DNA of 64,000 nucleotides from Sipunculus nudus (Eukaryota; Annelida; Sipuncula; Golfingiida; Sipunculidae). The translations under genes and the position numbers were made by a program. The DNA is taken from the NCBI GenBank assembly GCA_026874595.1, contig CM049315.1:2972664-3036663 (forward strand), written 5' to 3'. This document shows, piece after piece, positions 50,470 to 61,964 of the stretch (the stretch's first letter is position 1; the number at the start of each line of letters is the position of its first letter). The notes beneath the pieces were generated by a model, which saw only the letters and a list, made by a program, of their open reading frames with translations, was not told where the DNA came from and made no database searches.

Positions 50470-51384
50470 TACTCACACACAGAACCATAATAAGTTATAC
50501 AAAACCGGTAAACAGGAGATATTAAGCTTGTGTATCGGCATGGATTTGCTGAACAACTTTCGTATTCAGCCAATATGAGTTAATAACGTGAGACAAAACA
50601 CATATTATTACAAAAGATTATGAACCTTGGTTGCAATAGAGAGGTGTCTGTAATACAGAGATGCCCGTAAGCAGAGGTTCCTGATTCATATATTATGAAA
50701 CAAAGTGCTTGATCTCACCAGTTGAACTTCGTGCCGTTTACAGTAGGGCGAGTGACACTATGCGTATGTCATAAATCTAGTTCTTATACAGATAAATTTT
50801 GGAATATAGGAAACCTACCCCACATATATCCATTCTCAATTACCTTCAATCAGGCTATTTGTTAGCTGTACCTCTTGTCCGAACCCTTCCTTTGCCAAAA
50901 GGTAGTTTCAATTTGGCAAAGGCAATATTTTTTTCATATTAATATTATGACAGGCTCATCATTATAACATCATACACTGCTAACAGAATTTAATTACCTA
51001 TATAAAAATGAAAGTTCTGTATATGACTGGCAGACAACGATTTGATAAATTTCATTTCCTTGAAATATTTCCGAAACATAGACACAAAGAAACAATGACA
51101 AATCGAATAGCATTTACATTTATAGTATGAATAAATAAATAAATAAAAACGTAAATAAACATATGTATTTTTTTATTTTTCAACGGTGTTCCGCTGGTTT
51201 GCAAGGTGAAGATGTTGTGTAGTTAGGGTAAGAACACGCATTATTTAACATAAATATATTGCTTATTCATATATCAGTTGGCCTGTTGTGTTCTAAATCA
51301 GATGCGTAAGATTAATTATGTCGTACGTACGAGATAATATGTCGTACGTACGAGATAGTATGTCGTACGTACGAGATAGTATGT
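50470..51384 (-). mobile_element. Foldback-like repeat, inverted copy cut at its satellite
   Basis: On the minus strand it contains array F then the arm through GGTTTCGGAAATATTTCAAG, CCTTTTGGCAAAGGAAGGGT, CTCTGCTTACGGGCATCTCT and ATCCATGCCGATACACAAGC. It ends at three satellite units, where a repeat of the CAAG..GAGCTAAAAA class takes over at 51385. Confidence 0.85.
51318..51384. repeat. 21-bp satellite array F, about 3 units
   Basis: Same orientation as C and E. Truncated at the junction with the next repeat family. Confidence 0.95.
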
Positions 51385-51386
51385 AT

Positions 51387-51401
51387 AGGTCACCATGACC
51401 T
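51387..51401. promoter_or_regulatory. Perfect AGGTCAnnnTGACCT palindrome
   Basis: AGGTCACCATGACCT, matching the consensus layout of an estrogen response element. It lies inside a mobile repeat; function unknown. Confidence 0.6.
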
Positions 51402-51815
51402 CATTTCAGGTTTCCATGGAGATTGCCCAAGACTTTCCTGGATATTACATTGGAACATTCTAGGGCTAGCAGATATAATTTGTGCCCATCTGATTTTCAG
51501 TGTGCTAAAAATCATGTTTTCAGCCTGTAGTTCACAAAATACACCTCACCATGACTTGATTTCAGGTTTCCAAAGAGATTTGCCTAGGACCTCCCTGGAT
51601 GTACCGTTAAATGTTTCTAGGTCTAACGGTTATGATTTGTGCCCTGTTATTGGACGGAGCAACCAGTCTTCAGGAAATGATGAAACTGTGCATGATCAAT
51701 ATGCATGGAAAGAATCATGGCAATCAATGCATTATTTATTTAGATACTGGAGCTTTTGTATCAACTTTTTAATTATTCTTGGCGGTACTTTGGAACCCAG
51801 TAGCTCAGAGGATAT

Positions 51816-51830
51816 AGGTCACAGTGACCT
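51816..51830. promoter_or_regulatory. Perfect AGGTCAnnnTGACCT palindrome
   Basis: AGGTCACAGTGACCT inside the same repeat copy. Confidence 0.6.
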
Positions 51831-51984
51831 AATTTCCGGTTTCCATTGAGATTCTTTACGGTACTCCATGGGTATAACGATAGAAGATTTTTGCCCTGGT
51901 GGATATAATTTGGGCCCCGTCTGACTGTTTGTCTGTTTGTGACCGCATCAAAATCATGTTTTCAGCATGTAGTTAGCAAAATAT

Positions 51985-51999
51985 AGGTCACCATGACCT
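51985..51999. promoter_or_regulatory. Perfect AGGTCAnnnTGACCT palindrome
   Basis: AGGTCACCATGACCT inside the same repeat copy. A near match (GGTCACTGTGACC core) follows at 52279-52293. Confidence 0.6.
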
Positions 52000-52458
52000 A
52001 ATTTAAGGTTTCCAAAGAGATTGGCCTAGGACCTTCCTGGATGTACAGTTAAAAGTTTGTAGGTCTAACAGTTACTATTTGTGCCCTGTTCACGAACGGA
52101 TGGAGAGGTGGTGCCACCAGTCTTCAGGAAATGATGAAACACTCCATGATCAATATGCATGCAAAGAATCATGACAATCAATGCATTAGTTATTCAACTA
52201 CTGGAGATTTTGTATCAAATTTTAATTATTCGGGGGGGGGGGGGGAGGGACTTTTGAGCCCCATAGCTTGGAGGATAAAGGTCACTGTGACCATATTTCA
52301 TTTTTCAAAGGAGATCTTTTATGGACCTCCATGGGTTTTCAGTAAGAAGTTTCTAAGTCTTGCATTTACGATTTGTACCATGTTAATAGACGGATAGACG
52401 GACGGACGGTTGCTATAGCTATAGCTCAGAGGACTTTCAGTCAACTGAGCTAAAAACA

Positions 52459-52659
52459 GAACTTAATCAAGTGGTTCATTAAATTCATGTTCATAAGGAT
52501 AAAAACATTCTTGCTAGTTATACCAGTGACTAGTCAAAAACTACCATAAGCACTTTTACAAATTCGGAGATTGTTTTGTACAAGCACCAGATAGCTGCAC
52601 ATATATACTTATTTCACAAGGCATTATATTGGCAAAAATTTGTGGAATACATAAAAATA
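52459..52659. repeat. Left part of segmental duplication, copy A
   Basis: Matches 61965-62170 (shared CATAAGGATAAAAA, CTTGCTA, AGCACTTTTACAAA, GATTGTTTTGTACAA, CACCAGATAGCTGCACAT, GGCAAAAATTTGTGGAATAC). Confidence 0.85.
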
Positions 52660-55255
52660 TATAAAACAAGGGACCTATGGGTCACGGCGCTCAGCTGTTA
52701 TATATGATAAAAAAATATGAATTTAAAATGAGGCACATGCTGGTTTTATGTGGTAATAAATATAAGCTGTATTATGAGTTGTTGTTGTTTAGCTTATGTA
52801 TGATTTTGATAGTACCTTTGGAGACAGGGAAGAGGATTGATTTCATTTATTTTATTAACAAATGTAGTACTATTGTCACACAGATTTTGACTTGGCAATA
52901 TAACTTATAAGCAGAACATATAATATAAGAGTTTAACTATTTATTTTTAAAAATTACAAATATTGTCCCAAATATAATTTTTATTAAAAATAATAAGAGA
53001 ATCATATGATTTTTTAAAATGAAATATAACTGAAATTATTATTAAAATAATATTAAAGAATATATTCATGAATGCATTCTTGAATACATTTTGAAAGTAT
53101 TTGCACTGGTATTCATATACTTTCATTTTTACCTGAATTCCCATTCTTTATGCAAAAAAATTGATAATGGAGTACATATTCATATTCGTATTTAAATACA
53201 ATTGCAAAGTATTCGCACCATGTCTGGTATTTATTCAGTTTTCACCAAACAATGATGTTGAGAATCCAGAATATACCAAATTCACACATTTAAATAATGA
53301 CCATAAGTATCTGGTTTTATGGCTTTTATTTATATTAAAAAAAATAAATGTAATATATTCATTTTGGACTAATTTTACATCAATGTACACACAAGACACA
53401 GAAGAAATCTAGATTAACATTATCAACTGCATCTTTGTCTATCATTAATTTCCTTCATATGATCCCTTATGATTAGTAATGAATAATATGATTTACTTTT
53501 TTATCATTAAAATTGAACTGAAAAATACCATAGGTGACTGCATGGTGTTATTTGGAATATGTGACATTCTATCTATCAATACAAGATTCTTATATCATCA
53601 GTAACTGCAAGTTAATTTCCTGTTATTATACACTAACAAATTCCTTTTCTATTTTTAATTTGTTATTAAAAAACAATAAAAATTTATTAATTTATTGTTT
53701 ATTGTTATGTTGTTGGTCAAAACTACTAGATGAGTTGGGTTGGACACCTGGATCAACTGTGGCTGTCCATAAGCTGCCTGGCTGCCCCAGTGTATGTCTC
53801 GCCTCAAGCATGCATAATTTGCTGAAAGTTCAACAAGGTCAACATACAGGTGACTCAAGAGGGGCTGCAGAGAGCCAAGGTCTGACATGGTATCATAAAA
53901 ACATTAATAAAAGCTACAATTTTTGGCCAATTTCTGTCAGCTTTCTAAACTACAAAGCTGAAATTCTTATGTGTGCATGAATTGAAAATTATATCAACAG
54001 TGCTCACAGGAAACAAAAACGTGCCATGGTCAAAGTTGGGCAAAATTTAAGGTACTAATTTTATATTTATACTAATAACTTATAAAATTTGAAAAATTCA
54101 GAACTAATTTTGGGTATTCAATTGAATCTTGATTAAATAATGTTACATCCCTGACAAAACATCTCTAGCTTCAGCAATCCCCTTGTTAAGGGAGTAAATA
54201 TATTTCTTGATTTTTTACAAAGTGCATTATGTTTTGGCCCATAACTTAAAACAATTACGCAATACTGACATCATTTTTTGCATGTGCATAGAGAATTTAT
54301 AGAAAAATATGTATATTATATATGATTACAGGCAGATCAGTGGTTTTGATATTAGGCAGTCTTAAAGTGTAACAATGGGTTTTTAATGGAAAAAAAGTTT
54401 TTCATGGAAAAAAAGTTTTTCATTAATATCTCGAAGGTATTAAGTCCTAGTGACCAAATTCTTGGCATGGTAGGGGATTTTGGAAACATCTAATTGTATA
54501 CCAAATTTTAGGAACTGAGAGCTGAAGCTGGGGAGCTGATTTCTTGCAAGATGTAAACAATATAATACATGGTGCTTGAAAACTTGAATAAAATCTACAG
54601 TTTTTGATCAACTGGTTTCAAATTTTTGGTGTTAACAGACAAAATGCTAACAAAAACATGCTGTGAAAATTAAATCCACAGTACTTTCAGAAAAAAAAGT
54701 GCCATGGTCAAAGTTGGGCAAAATTTAAGGTACAAATTTTTTTATTTTTGTTAATATTTTTAAAAATTTAAAAGATTTTGATCTAATTTTGGATATACAA
54801 TTTAATTTTGATTAATTAAAGTTATATTACTGGAAAAAAGTCCATAGCTTTAACATGTTTTGTGTTAAGTGAACAAATATCTTTCTTGATTTTTTACAAA
54901 ATGCATTACGTTTGGGCCCATAACTTTTTAAAATTATACAATACAGACATAATTTCTGGCACGTACATAGGAAATATATAGAGGAATATTTATGGTAAAT
55001 ATGAGGAAAAACAGATGAGTGGTTTAGATATGAGGCCGTCCTGAAGTGTGTAAATAGGTTTTTAATAAAAATTTGAGGTTTTTCCTTAATTTCTCAAAGG
55101 AACGAAGTCGCAAAGACCCAGGTCTTACGGTTTCAAAACGTGCCACATCTACGGACGGACGGACGGACAGACGGACGGACGGACAAACGGACGGACGACG
55201 GACAAAGGACCACGACTATAGCTCAGATGACTTATAGTCAGCTGAGCTAAAAATG
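52660..55255 (+). mobile_element. 2.6-kb element of the CAAG../..GAGCTAAAAA family, filled site
   Basis: Begins ACAAGGGACCTATGGGTCAC followed by GCTCAGCTG (52689-52697) and ends GACGGACGG runs, ACTATAGCTCAGATGACTTA and TCAGCTGAGCTAAAAA (55238-55253). GCTCAGCTGA and TCAGCTGAGC are reverse complements, so the ends are short inverted repeats. The duplicated locus at 62161-62180 lacks this segment, and AAAATA flanks it on both sides (52654-52659, 55256-55261). Inside is a direct duplication of about 680 bp (from about 53880 and 54565; GTGCCATGGTCAAAGTTGGG at both 54024 and 54703). The 148-codon frame at 53534-53980 shows no recognisable domain; I treat the element as non-autonomous. Confidence 0.8.
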
Positions 55256-55640
55256 AAAATACCAACTCTTATTTTGGCACATAAGTCTAAGTACATAGAA
55301 CCAATAATATATTTCATTCTAACATTTAAATACAATAGATGCAAACAAAACAAAAGTTAAAAATTATTTAAATCTAAAACAAACCATAATTGCACCTCCT
55401 TTGGTTTCATTTTATGTGTATAAAAACTCATTGCATCAGTGCTGGATATAAAGGTGATCATTTGCATATTAAAATAAGTCTATGCAGCAGTCATCTAATT
55501 AGCTGACAGCCATTCCTTATACATTAACTATGTATCTGATTGGCTTACAGCTGTTTATATACATGTTTTCCTGCTCATACCTTTTGCATATATAACACTG
55601 ATCGATTGCTCTGCATGTTCCAAGTATATTTTCTGTTGCA
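55256..55640. repeat. Right part of segmental duplication, copy A, with promoter-like motifs
   Basis: Matches 62165-62525. Contains the octamer ATTTGCAT (55460-55467), ATTGG (inverted CCAAT) at 55539-55543, and TATATAA at 55589-55595. Such a combination occurs in histone and other polymerase II promoters, but no gene follows on the plus strand and the spacing between octamer and TATA (about 120 bp) is larger than in histone H2B promoters. Confidence 0.6.
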
Positions 55641-56320
55641 TATCTAATATAATAATAAAAGCAACACCATCACCATTGGATGAAGCTGGTTATATAAACT
55701 CTGTTTATATAATCTAAAAAAAAAGGTTCTTTCTGCTTCTCTTCTTTAGTTTGCTGCTCATGTAGCCATGAAAACATAGACTACACAGACATTGTAATCA
55801 AACTGATAAACACTCTTCTTAGATTCGTAATATAAGTCATGCCAAACACTACACTGCAGTGGGTGTCCATACTATCACAATGTGATAGCTGTACACAGCT
55901 GGTAATCCAAACTGAATTAATTCAAAATAAATCTCAAGAATGTACATTAACAGAAGCATAAATATATCATCTCCTGTGCCTCCATGACATTATGAGCTTT
56001 CAATCATTTAAACTGTAGGAAACATGACTGTATGCATTCAGATATTCAACATACCTGCACAAAATTTACCATATATGCTGAGCTTTAAAAGAAATGTTTG
56101 TTCACACATTTTTTGTGTTTTTAGATATTAAACAAAAACATTTAAAAAAATAACAAGGCCTACAGGCCTAATGCGAACCTGTGCACTGGGAAATACACCA
56201 GGTATAATGTTTCAATGCTGGACCATTACTTCTCATGTATATGAACAATGCAAGTACTAAACATTTTGAATGAGAAACAATTACACAAACATCACTGCTG
56301 AAATTCTGGCATGGGTGCAC
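55641..56320. other. AT-rich non-coding stretch, nothing recognised
   Basis: No repeat or coding signal seen. Confidence 0.4.
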
Positions 56321-57254
56321 ACAACAACAAGTGACCCAGGGGTCATGACGCTCAGCTGACCAGGAAGACATTGACAAAAGTAATTTTATCATCTGAATGT
56401 CAAATTTGAATGAAATACCTTTTCCAAACTTGACCTTTTGTATAAAATCATCCAATATTCATTGGGGTACTATGGAGCTCTGTAGCATGAAGGATATGGG
56501 TAACAGACACCTATTTTCAAGGTTTACAAGATGACTTTTCAGGGGTCTCCCAGCATGTCAAAAAATAAAATTCTAGGTCCAGTTATTATGATTTGTGCTC
56601 TGTTAACAGATGACCAAATGTTTTTTTCTGGGGGGGGGGGGGGTATTTCAAAGCCGCATAGGATGAAGGATATGGGTAACAGAGATGTAATTTGTGCATT
56701 GTTAACAGATGACCAAATCTTTATTCTCGGAGCCATAGCATGAAGGATATGGGTAACAGAGACCTAATTTCAGATTTCCAAAGAGACTTTCCAAAGGCCT
56801 CCCTGCATGTCAAGAAAGAAGATTCTAGGTCCAGTCATTATGATTTGTGCCCTGTTAATATATGACCAAATCTTTATTCTGGGGGGTACTTCAGAGCCCC
56901 ATAGCTCACAGAATATGGGTAACAGGGACCTTATTTCGGGTTTCCAAGTAGACCTTTTATGGGCTTCCCTGGAGGTGAGGACAGAAGATTTTAGGTCCAG
57001 TCATTATGATTTGTGCCCTGTTTACAGATGACTAAATGTTTAAAGATCACAAAAGTAGAGAAAAAAAATCGTAAAAAATAAAAAAAATATAGCTGGCGCC
57101 ACCAATCTCCAGAAATTGATGAAACACTCCATGATCAATATCCATGCAAAGAATCAAGGTGATTAATGCATTAGTTGTTCAGATACTTGAGCTTTTGTAT
57201 TAAATTTTGCATTATTCTGGGGGGTACTTCAGAACCCCATAGCTCAAAGAATAT

Positions 57255-57269
57255 AGGTCACAGTGACCT
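57255..57269. promoter_or_regulatory. Perfect AGGTCAnnnTGACCT palindrome
   Basis: AGGTCACAGTGACCT inside the long repeat copy. Confidence 0.6.
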
Positions 57270-58299
57270 AATTTCAGGTTTACAAGGAGAATTTCCATAG
57301 ACCTCCCAGGATTTCAAGTAAGAAGATTCCAGGTCTAGCAGTTACGATTTGTGCCCTGTTAACAGACAGACGCCTGGATGGCCGGACGGACGACGGACAA
57401 AAGATGATCCCTATAGCTCAGATGACTTTCAGTCAGCGGAGTTAAAAATTGAAAAAATACAGGTGGCGCCACCAGAATGCAGAAACTGATGAAACATTTC
57501 ATGATCAATATCCATGCAAAGAATCATGGTGATCAATATAATAATTGTTCAGATACTTGAGCTTTTGTATCAAATTTTCCATTATTCTGGGGGTTACTTC
57601 GGAGCCCCATAGCTCAGAGGTTATGGGTAACAGAGACCTAATTTCAAGTTTTTAAGGAGACTTTTCATGGACCTCTCAGCATGTCAAGAGAGAAGATTCT
57701 AGGTCCAGTTGTTACGATTTGTGCCATGTTAACAGATGACCGCATCTTATGAGGTCTCAAAAATAGAGAAAAAAATTCGTAAAAATAAAAAAAAAATACA
57801 GGTGGCACCACCATACTGCAGAAACTGATGACACATTCCATGATCAATATCCATGCAAAGGATCATGGTGATCACTGCAATAGTTGTTTAGATACTTGAG
57901 CTTTTGTATCAAATTTTCCATTATTTTTGGGGGTACTTCGGAGCCCCATAGCTCAAAGGTTATGGGTAACAGAGACCTAATTTCAGGTTTCCAAAGAGAC
58001 TTTTTATGGGCCTCCCTGCATGTCAAGAGAGAAGATTCTAGGTGTAGTCGTTACGATTTGTGTCCTGTTAACAGATGGCCGCATCTTAAGAGGTCTCAAA
58101 AATAGAGAAAAATATTGGTAAAATCGAAAAAATACAGGTGGCGCCACCAGTCTGCAGAAACTGATGAAACACTCCATGATCAATATCCATGCAAAAAATC
58201 ATGATGATCAATGCATTAGTTGTTCAGATACTTGAGCTTTTGTATCAAATTTTCCATTATTCTGGGGGGTACTTCGGAACCCCATAGCTCAAAGAATAT

Positions 58300-58314
58300 A
58301 GGTCACAGTGACCT
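58300..58314. promoter_or_regulatory. Perfect AGGTCAnnnTGACCT palindrome
   Basis: AGGTCACAGTGACCT, about 1045 bp after the previous one, at the equivalent place in the next higher-order unit. Confidence 0.6.
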
Positions 58315-58492
58315 AATTTCAGGTTTACAAGGAGAATTTCCATAACCTCCCAGGATGTCAAGTAAGAAGATTCCAGTTCTAGCGGTTACGATTTGTGCCC
58401 TGTTAACGGACAGACGCCCGGGCGGCCGGACGGACGACGGACAAAAGGTGATCCCTATAGCTCAGATGACTTACAGTCAGCTGAGCTAAAAA

Positions 58493-58855
58493 ATGATTGT
58501 AGCTGGCACCACCAGTCTTGTTACAACAAAGCTATCAGAGATACATAAATATGCCAAATTTCAGACTGATATATCAAAGCCCTCTTGAGAAATAAGCAGG
58601 GACACACATTATGCAAAAATTATTGTAGGTGGCATCACCAGTCTTGTATACGACAAAGCTATATGTATAAATATGCACAATTTCAGGGTGATATACCAAA
58701 TTCCTCTGTAGAAAAAAGCAGGCACATACACTGTGCAAAAGTCATTGCAGATTGCGACACCTGTCGTGTGAACGAGAAAGCCATCAAAGACACACAGACA
58801 GATCAAAATATCAGGCCAATACATCAAACTTACCTTGAGTCTGATGCATGGGGCT
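58493..58855. repeat. Tandem repeat of about 122 bp, three units
   Basis: Units start near 58500, 58622 and 58745 and share GTAGCTGGCACCACCAGTCT (variants), ACAAAGCTAT, AAATATGC, ATTTCAGRSTGATAT and GCAAAA. The third is the most diverged. The 90-codon frame at 58585-58857 runs through units in shifting registers. Confidence 0.7.
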
Positions 58856-59400
58856 GACTAGGCTTACGTGAGAAAGTTGCCCCGAGTGAACTGTGACAAA
58901 TTTGCTGGCTCAGGCTACTGCATAGAGTTAACTCATGACCTGCACCTGGCTAGACTGAGTGAACTTTTGATCTGTACCTGGCTGCACTGAATGAACTCTT
59001 AACCTGCTGCATAATCTGACACAGTTGGCAGACTGCCAAAGCTATAAATAGATCCAGGCTGAACTTTGGTGCCAAATCTGATGCAGTGGGCAGTCTGCCA
59101 AGGCTATAAATAGAATGCAGCTACTGCACTGAGTGAACTCCTGACCTATACATGGCTGCACTGAGTGAACTCTTGACCTGTTGCCTAATCTGATACAGCT
59201 GGCAGTCTGCCAAAGCTATAAATAGAAATAGATCCAGACTGACCTTTGGCCTGAAATAGTAGCCACACCATTGCAAAAGCTCACAGATTGGCTCCACATG
59301 CAGCCCTGAGGGGCATGACACCCATGAGGTGACAAATCTGGGGATGGTAGCTCCTGCTATTCCTGAGAAATTATGGGTTAATGTACAGATGACCAATGAC
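58856..59400. repeat. Degenerate tandem repeat with CTGCCAAAGCTATAAATAGA
   Basis: GGCAGTCTGCCAAAGCTATAA occurs three times in variant form (about 59028, 59090, 59201), interspersed with GAGTGAACTC and GACCTG motifs. Overall an irregular array. Confidence 0.65.
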
Positions 59401-59855
59401 CCCCGTACAAAAAAAAGGTCAATACAGGTGGCGCCACCAATACCTGAATTTCACATATGACTCATGTGACCAACACTGGCATAAAATTTGTTGATGATAG
59501 CTCCGGCCGTTTCTGAGATTGTCATTTTAGTATCCATTTTTGGACAGATAACTAAGTTCAACTTCCTGTAACTCGGGCAAAATTCACCGAACTTGAACCA
59601 TTCTAACAAACTGAAGAGAGATGGTATAAAAGATTATTTCTGTGAAATATTGAACAATTTGGCATGGCCATTCGGAGGAGAAGGTTTTTTTAGCTTTTTC
59701 TCTATAAAATCTATTAAAATGCAGTTTTTCAGATGGCTAATTTTTTGCATTAAAATTCATGATGCTAGCTCGAGTAGTTTTTTTAAATAGTATGAGTTAA
59801 CGTACAGACGACGGACGCCGCCACACCATCGCATTACCTCACAGGTTCGCTAAAA
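59401..59855. repeat. Direct repeat, copy 1
   Basis: Begins CCCCGTACAAAAAAAAGG and the palindrome GGTGGCGCCACC (59427-59438), continues through GATGATAGCTCCGGCCGTTT, AAGTTCAACTTCCTGTAACT and ends CTCACAGGTTCGCTAAAAAT. Copy 2 is at 60695-61195 in direct orientation. Confidence 0.85.
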
Positions 59856-60694
59856 ATTACTACAGATGCATATTAAATGCAAAATTATAATACAGATACA
59901 GCTCACTGATGGCAAAATCTTGAATTAAGTTTAGTATGGATACCAATTATTTATAATCCATGTACAACCGTCTTTATATACCCACAGAGAGCTGTATACC
60001 TAAGATTGTAAACATTGCCTGGCATGAGGAATACCTAAAATCATAAATCTGCATTTTTTAATAAAAACTTTAAAAAAATTCGTCAATATTAACTATAGAT
60101 AACCTGAAATCTAAATGTCTAGAGGCATAATGCAATGGAAAGCAGATGTATCTGCTTCACACAGCTAACATATTTGGTTAAAATGACTCAATTCAATCCC
60201 TATAATTCAGCCAAAATTCATTCTTTGGAACCATAAAAGAAAATTCAGGGGATTATTCTTGTAAAATATTAAACAAATTGGCCTCAGTGGCCTCAGTCAA
60301 AAACATTTTGCAGGTTTATAACTCATATGGGAAAATACAGCAAAATGGCTAAGTTAAGCTTCCCATAACTCAGCCAAAAATCACTGAACCAAAACCATTT
60401 GAACAAACTTGAATTATCATTATCTAAGGATAATTAATGTGTGAGATTTAAGAAATTGGCCCAGTGGTTTTTGAGAAGAAGATCTTTGTAGCCACTGAGC
60501 TAAAAATGGGCTGTTATGGCATATGACTAAATTCAACTTCCCATAACTCAGCCAAAAGTCACTGAACTGAGACCATTTGAACAAACTTCAGAAAGCACTA
60601 CACTATGATCATTTCTGTGCGATATTAAACAACTTGGCCATATTGTTTCAGAGAAGATGTTTTTTGTAGCCGTCAGTATGATACGGGAACTGAT
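59856..60694. repeat. Partial, diverged repeats of the same kind
   Basis: Segments near 60200, 60360 and 60540 each carry a CCATAACTCAGCCAAAA-type block, ACTGAACC and CATTTGAACAAACTT, so the same module is repeated in shorter form about every 170-180 bp. Confidence 0.65.
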
Positions 60695-61195
60695 GACCCC
60701 CATACAAAAAAAGGCCGATGCAGGTGGCGCCACCAATACCTCAATATCAGATTTGACTCATGTGACCAACATTGGCATAAAATTTGGTGATGATAGCTCC
60801 AGCCGTTTCTGAGATTGTAGTTTTTTGTATGCTTTTTTGGACAGATCACTAAGTTCAACTTCCTGTAACTCGGCCAAAAATCACCGAACTTTAACCATTC
60901 GAACAAACTTGAGAGAGATTGTTCCAGGAATCATTTCTGTGAAATATTTGACAATTTGGCTGTACAGTTTCGGAGAAGAAGATTTTTAAAGCTTTTTTAG
61001 CTTGATTTTTTCCCTATAAAATCTAAAAAAATGCAGTTAGCCAAAAAATAAGCAAAATCCAATAGAGTTTTTTAGATGACTAATTTTTTGCATAAAATTT
61101 CGTGATGCTAACTCTTGCCGTTTTCAAGATAGTATGGGTTAACCATACATAACCATCACCTTCGCATAAAGCTCACAGGTTTGCTAAAATAGCAC
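60695..61195. repeat. Direct repeat, copy 2
   Basis: Same order of landmarks as 59401-59855, with GGTGGCGCCACC at 60723-60734 and the end CTCACAGGTTTGCTAAAATA. Confidence 0.85.
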
Positions 61196-61400
61196 TCAGA
61201 GAGCGCCGACCTCCACTATGGCAGCTCATTACCCCCATATGGCATGGTCAGAAATGCAGTATTTTTTCTTTAAACCAAAATGTAATCAATTGTTTCTTGT
61301 ATCACTGCCCTGCTTTCTATAAAATTTCATCAAAATTCAAGAAGAATGTTTAAGTAATGTTGCTAACAGACAATCTGACAGACAAAAAAAAAAAAAAAAA
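61196..61400. other. Non-coding spacer
   Basis: Nothing recognised apart from an A-rich run just before 61401. Confidence 0.4.
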
Positions 61401-61964
61401 ACAAGAGACCCATGGGTCATGATGCTCAGCAGATTGACCAGTTGGTATTGGCAATAGTGTGATATTAGATGGATTTTTGATGAACCTCCCAGGATGTGAA
61501 GTTAGAAGCAGAAATTCTAATTATTATGATTTGTCCCCTGTTAACAGGAAATGCTTTTTTGAAGGTCTCAAAAATAGAGAGGAAAGTGCGTTAAAATTTG
61601 AAAAAAATACAGGTGGCTCCACCAGTCTTCAATTAATGTTGAAACACTCCATGATCAATATGCATGCAAAGAATCATGGCAATCAATGCATTAGTTGTTC
61701 AGCTTTTGTATCAAATTTTTAATTATTTGGGGGGGGGGGGCTGCTTTTAAGCCCCATAGCTTGGAGGATATAGGTCACAGTGACTTAATTTCATGTTTCA
61801 AAGGAGATTTTTATGGACCTCCATTGGTTTTCAGTAAGAAGTTTCTAATTCTGGCGGTTACGATTTGTGCCCTGTTAACAGACGGACAGACAGAAGGATG
61901 GACAGTTTACAAACAAAGAGTGATCGCTATAGCTTAGATTACTTTTAGTCAGCTGAGCTAAAAA
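61401..61964 (+). mobile_element. Short complete copy of the CAAG../..GAGCTAAAAA family
   Basis: Starts ACAAGAGACCCATGGGTCAT, GATGCTCAGCAGA, and ends GACGGACAGACAG, CGCTATAGCTTAGATTACTT and TCAGCTGAGCTAAAAATC. At about 564 bp it has both termini and a single internal module, making it the simplest model of the family in the window. A one-mismatch AGGTCACAGTGACTT lies at 61772-61786 and a G12 run at 61729-61740. Confidence 0.8.

Larger units (their letters stand above)
51385..52458 (+). mobile_element. CAAG../..GAGCTAAAAA family, 5'-truncated copy
   Basis: Internal tandem segments each contain a GGTCAC..TGACC palindrome, ATTTCAGGTTTCCA, a CTAGGTCTAACGG-type block and ATTTGTGCCCTGTT. The 3' end is a GACGGACGG run followed by CTATAGCTCAGAGGACTTTC and TCAACTGAGCTAAAAAC. 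The expected CAAG.. start is missing because the left side abuts satellite array F. No coding capacity. Confidence 0.75.
56325..58492 (+). mobile_element. CAAG../..GAGCTAAAAA family, long copy with internal tandem repeats
   Basis: Starts ACAAGTGACCCAGGGGTCAT and ACGCTCAGCTGACC; ends GACGGACGACGGACAAAAGG and TCAGCTGAGCTAAAAAA at about 58475-58492. In between, a module (GGGTACTTCGGAGCCCCATA, GGATATGGGTAACAGAGACC, TTTCAGGTTTCCAA, GATTCTAGGTCCAG, GATTTGTGCCCTGTTAACAG) is repeated about eight times from 56460. An inner end-like segment at 57362-57446 shows that a unit of about 1.04 kb (modules plus end) is itself duplicated. Open frames here are short and derive from the modules. Confidence 0.8.

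Noticed and set aside
53534-53980. 148-codon plus-strand frame in the filled-site element
   Set aside because: No transposase or other domain could be recognised, and the family's other copies lack this segment.
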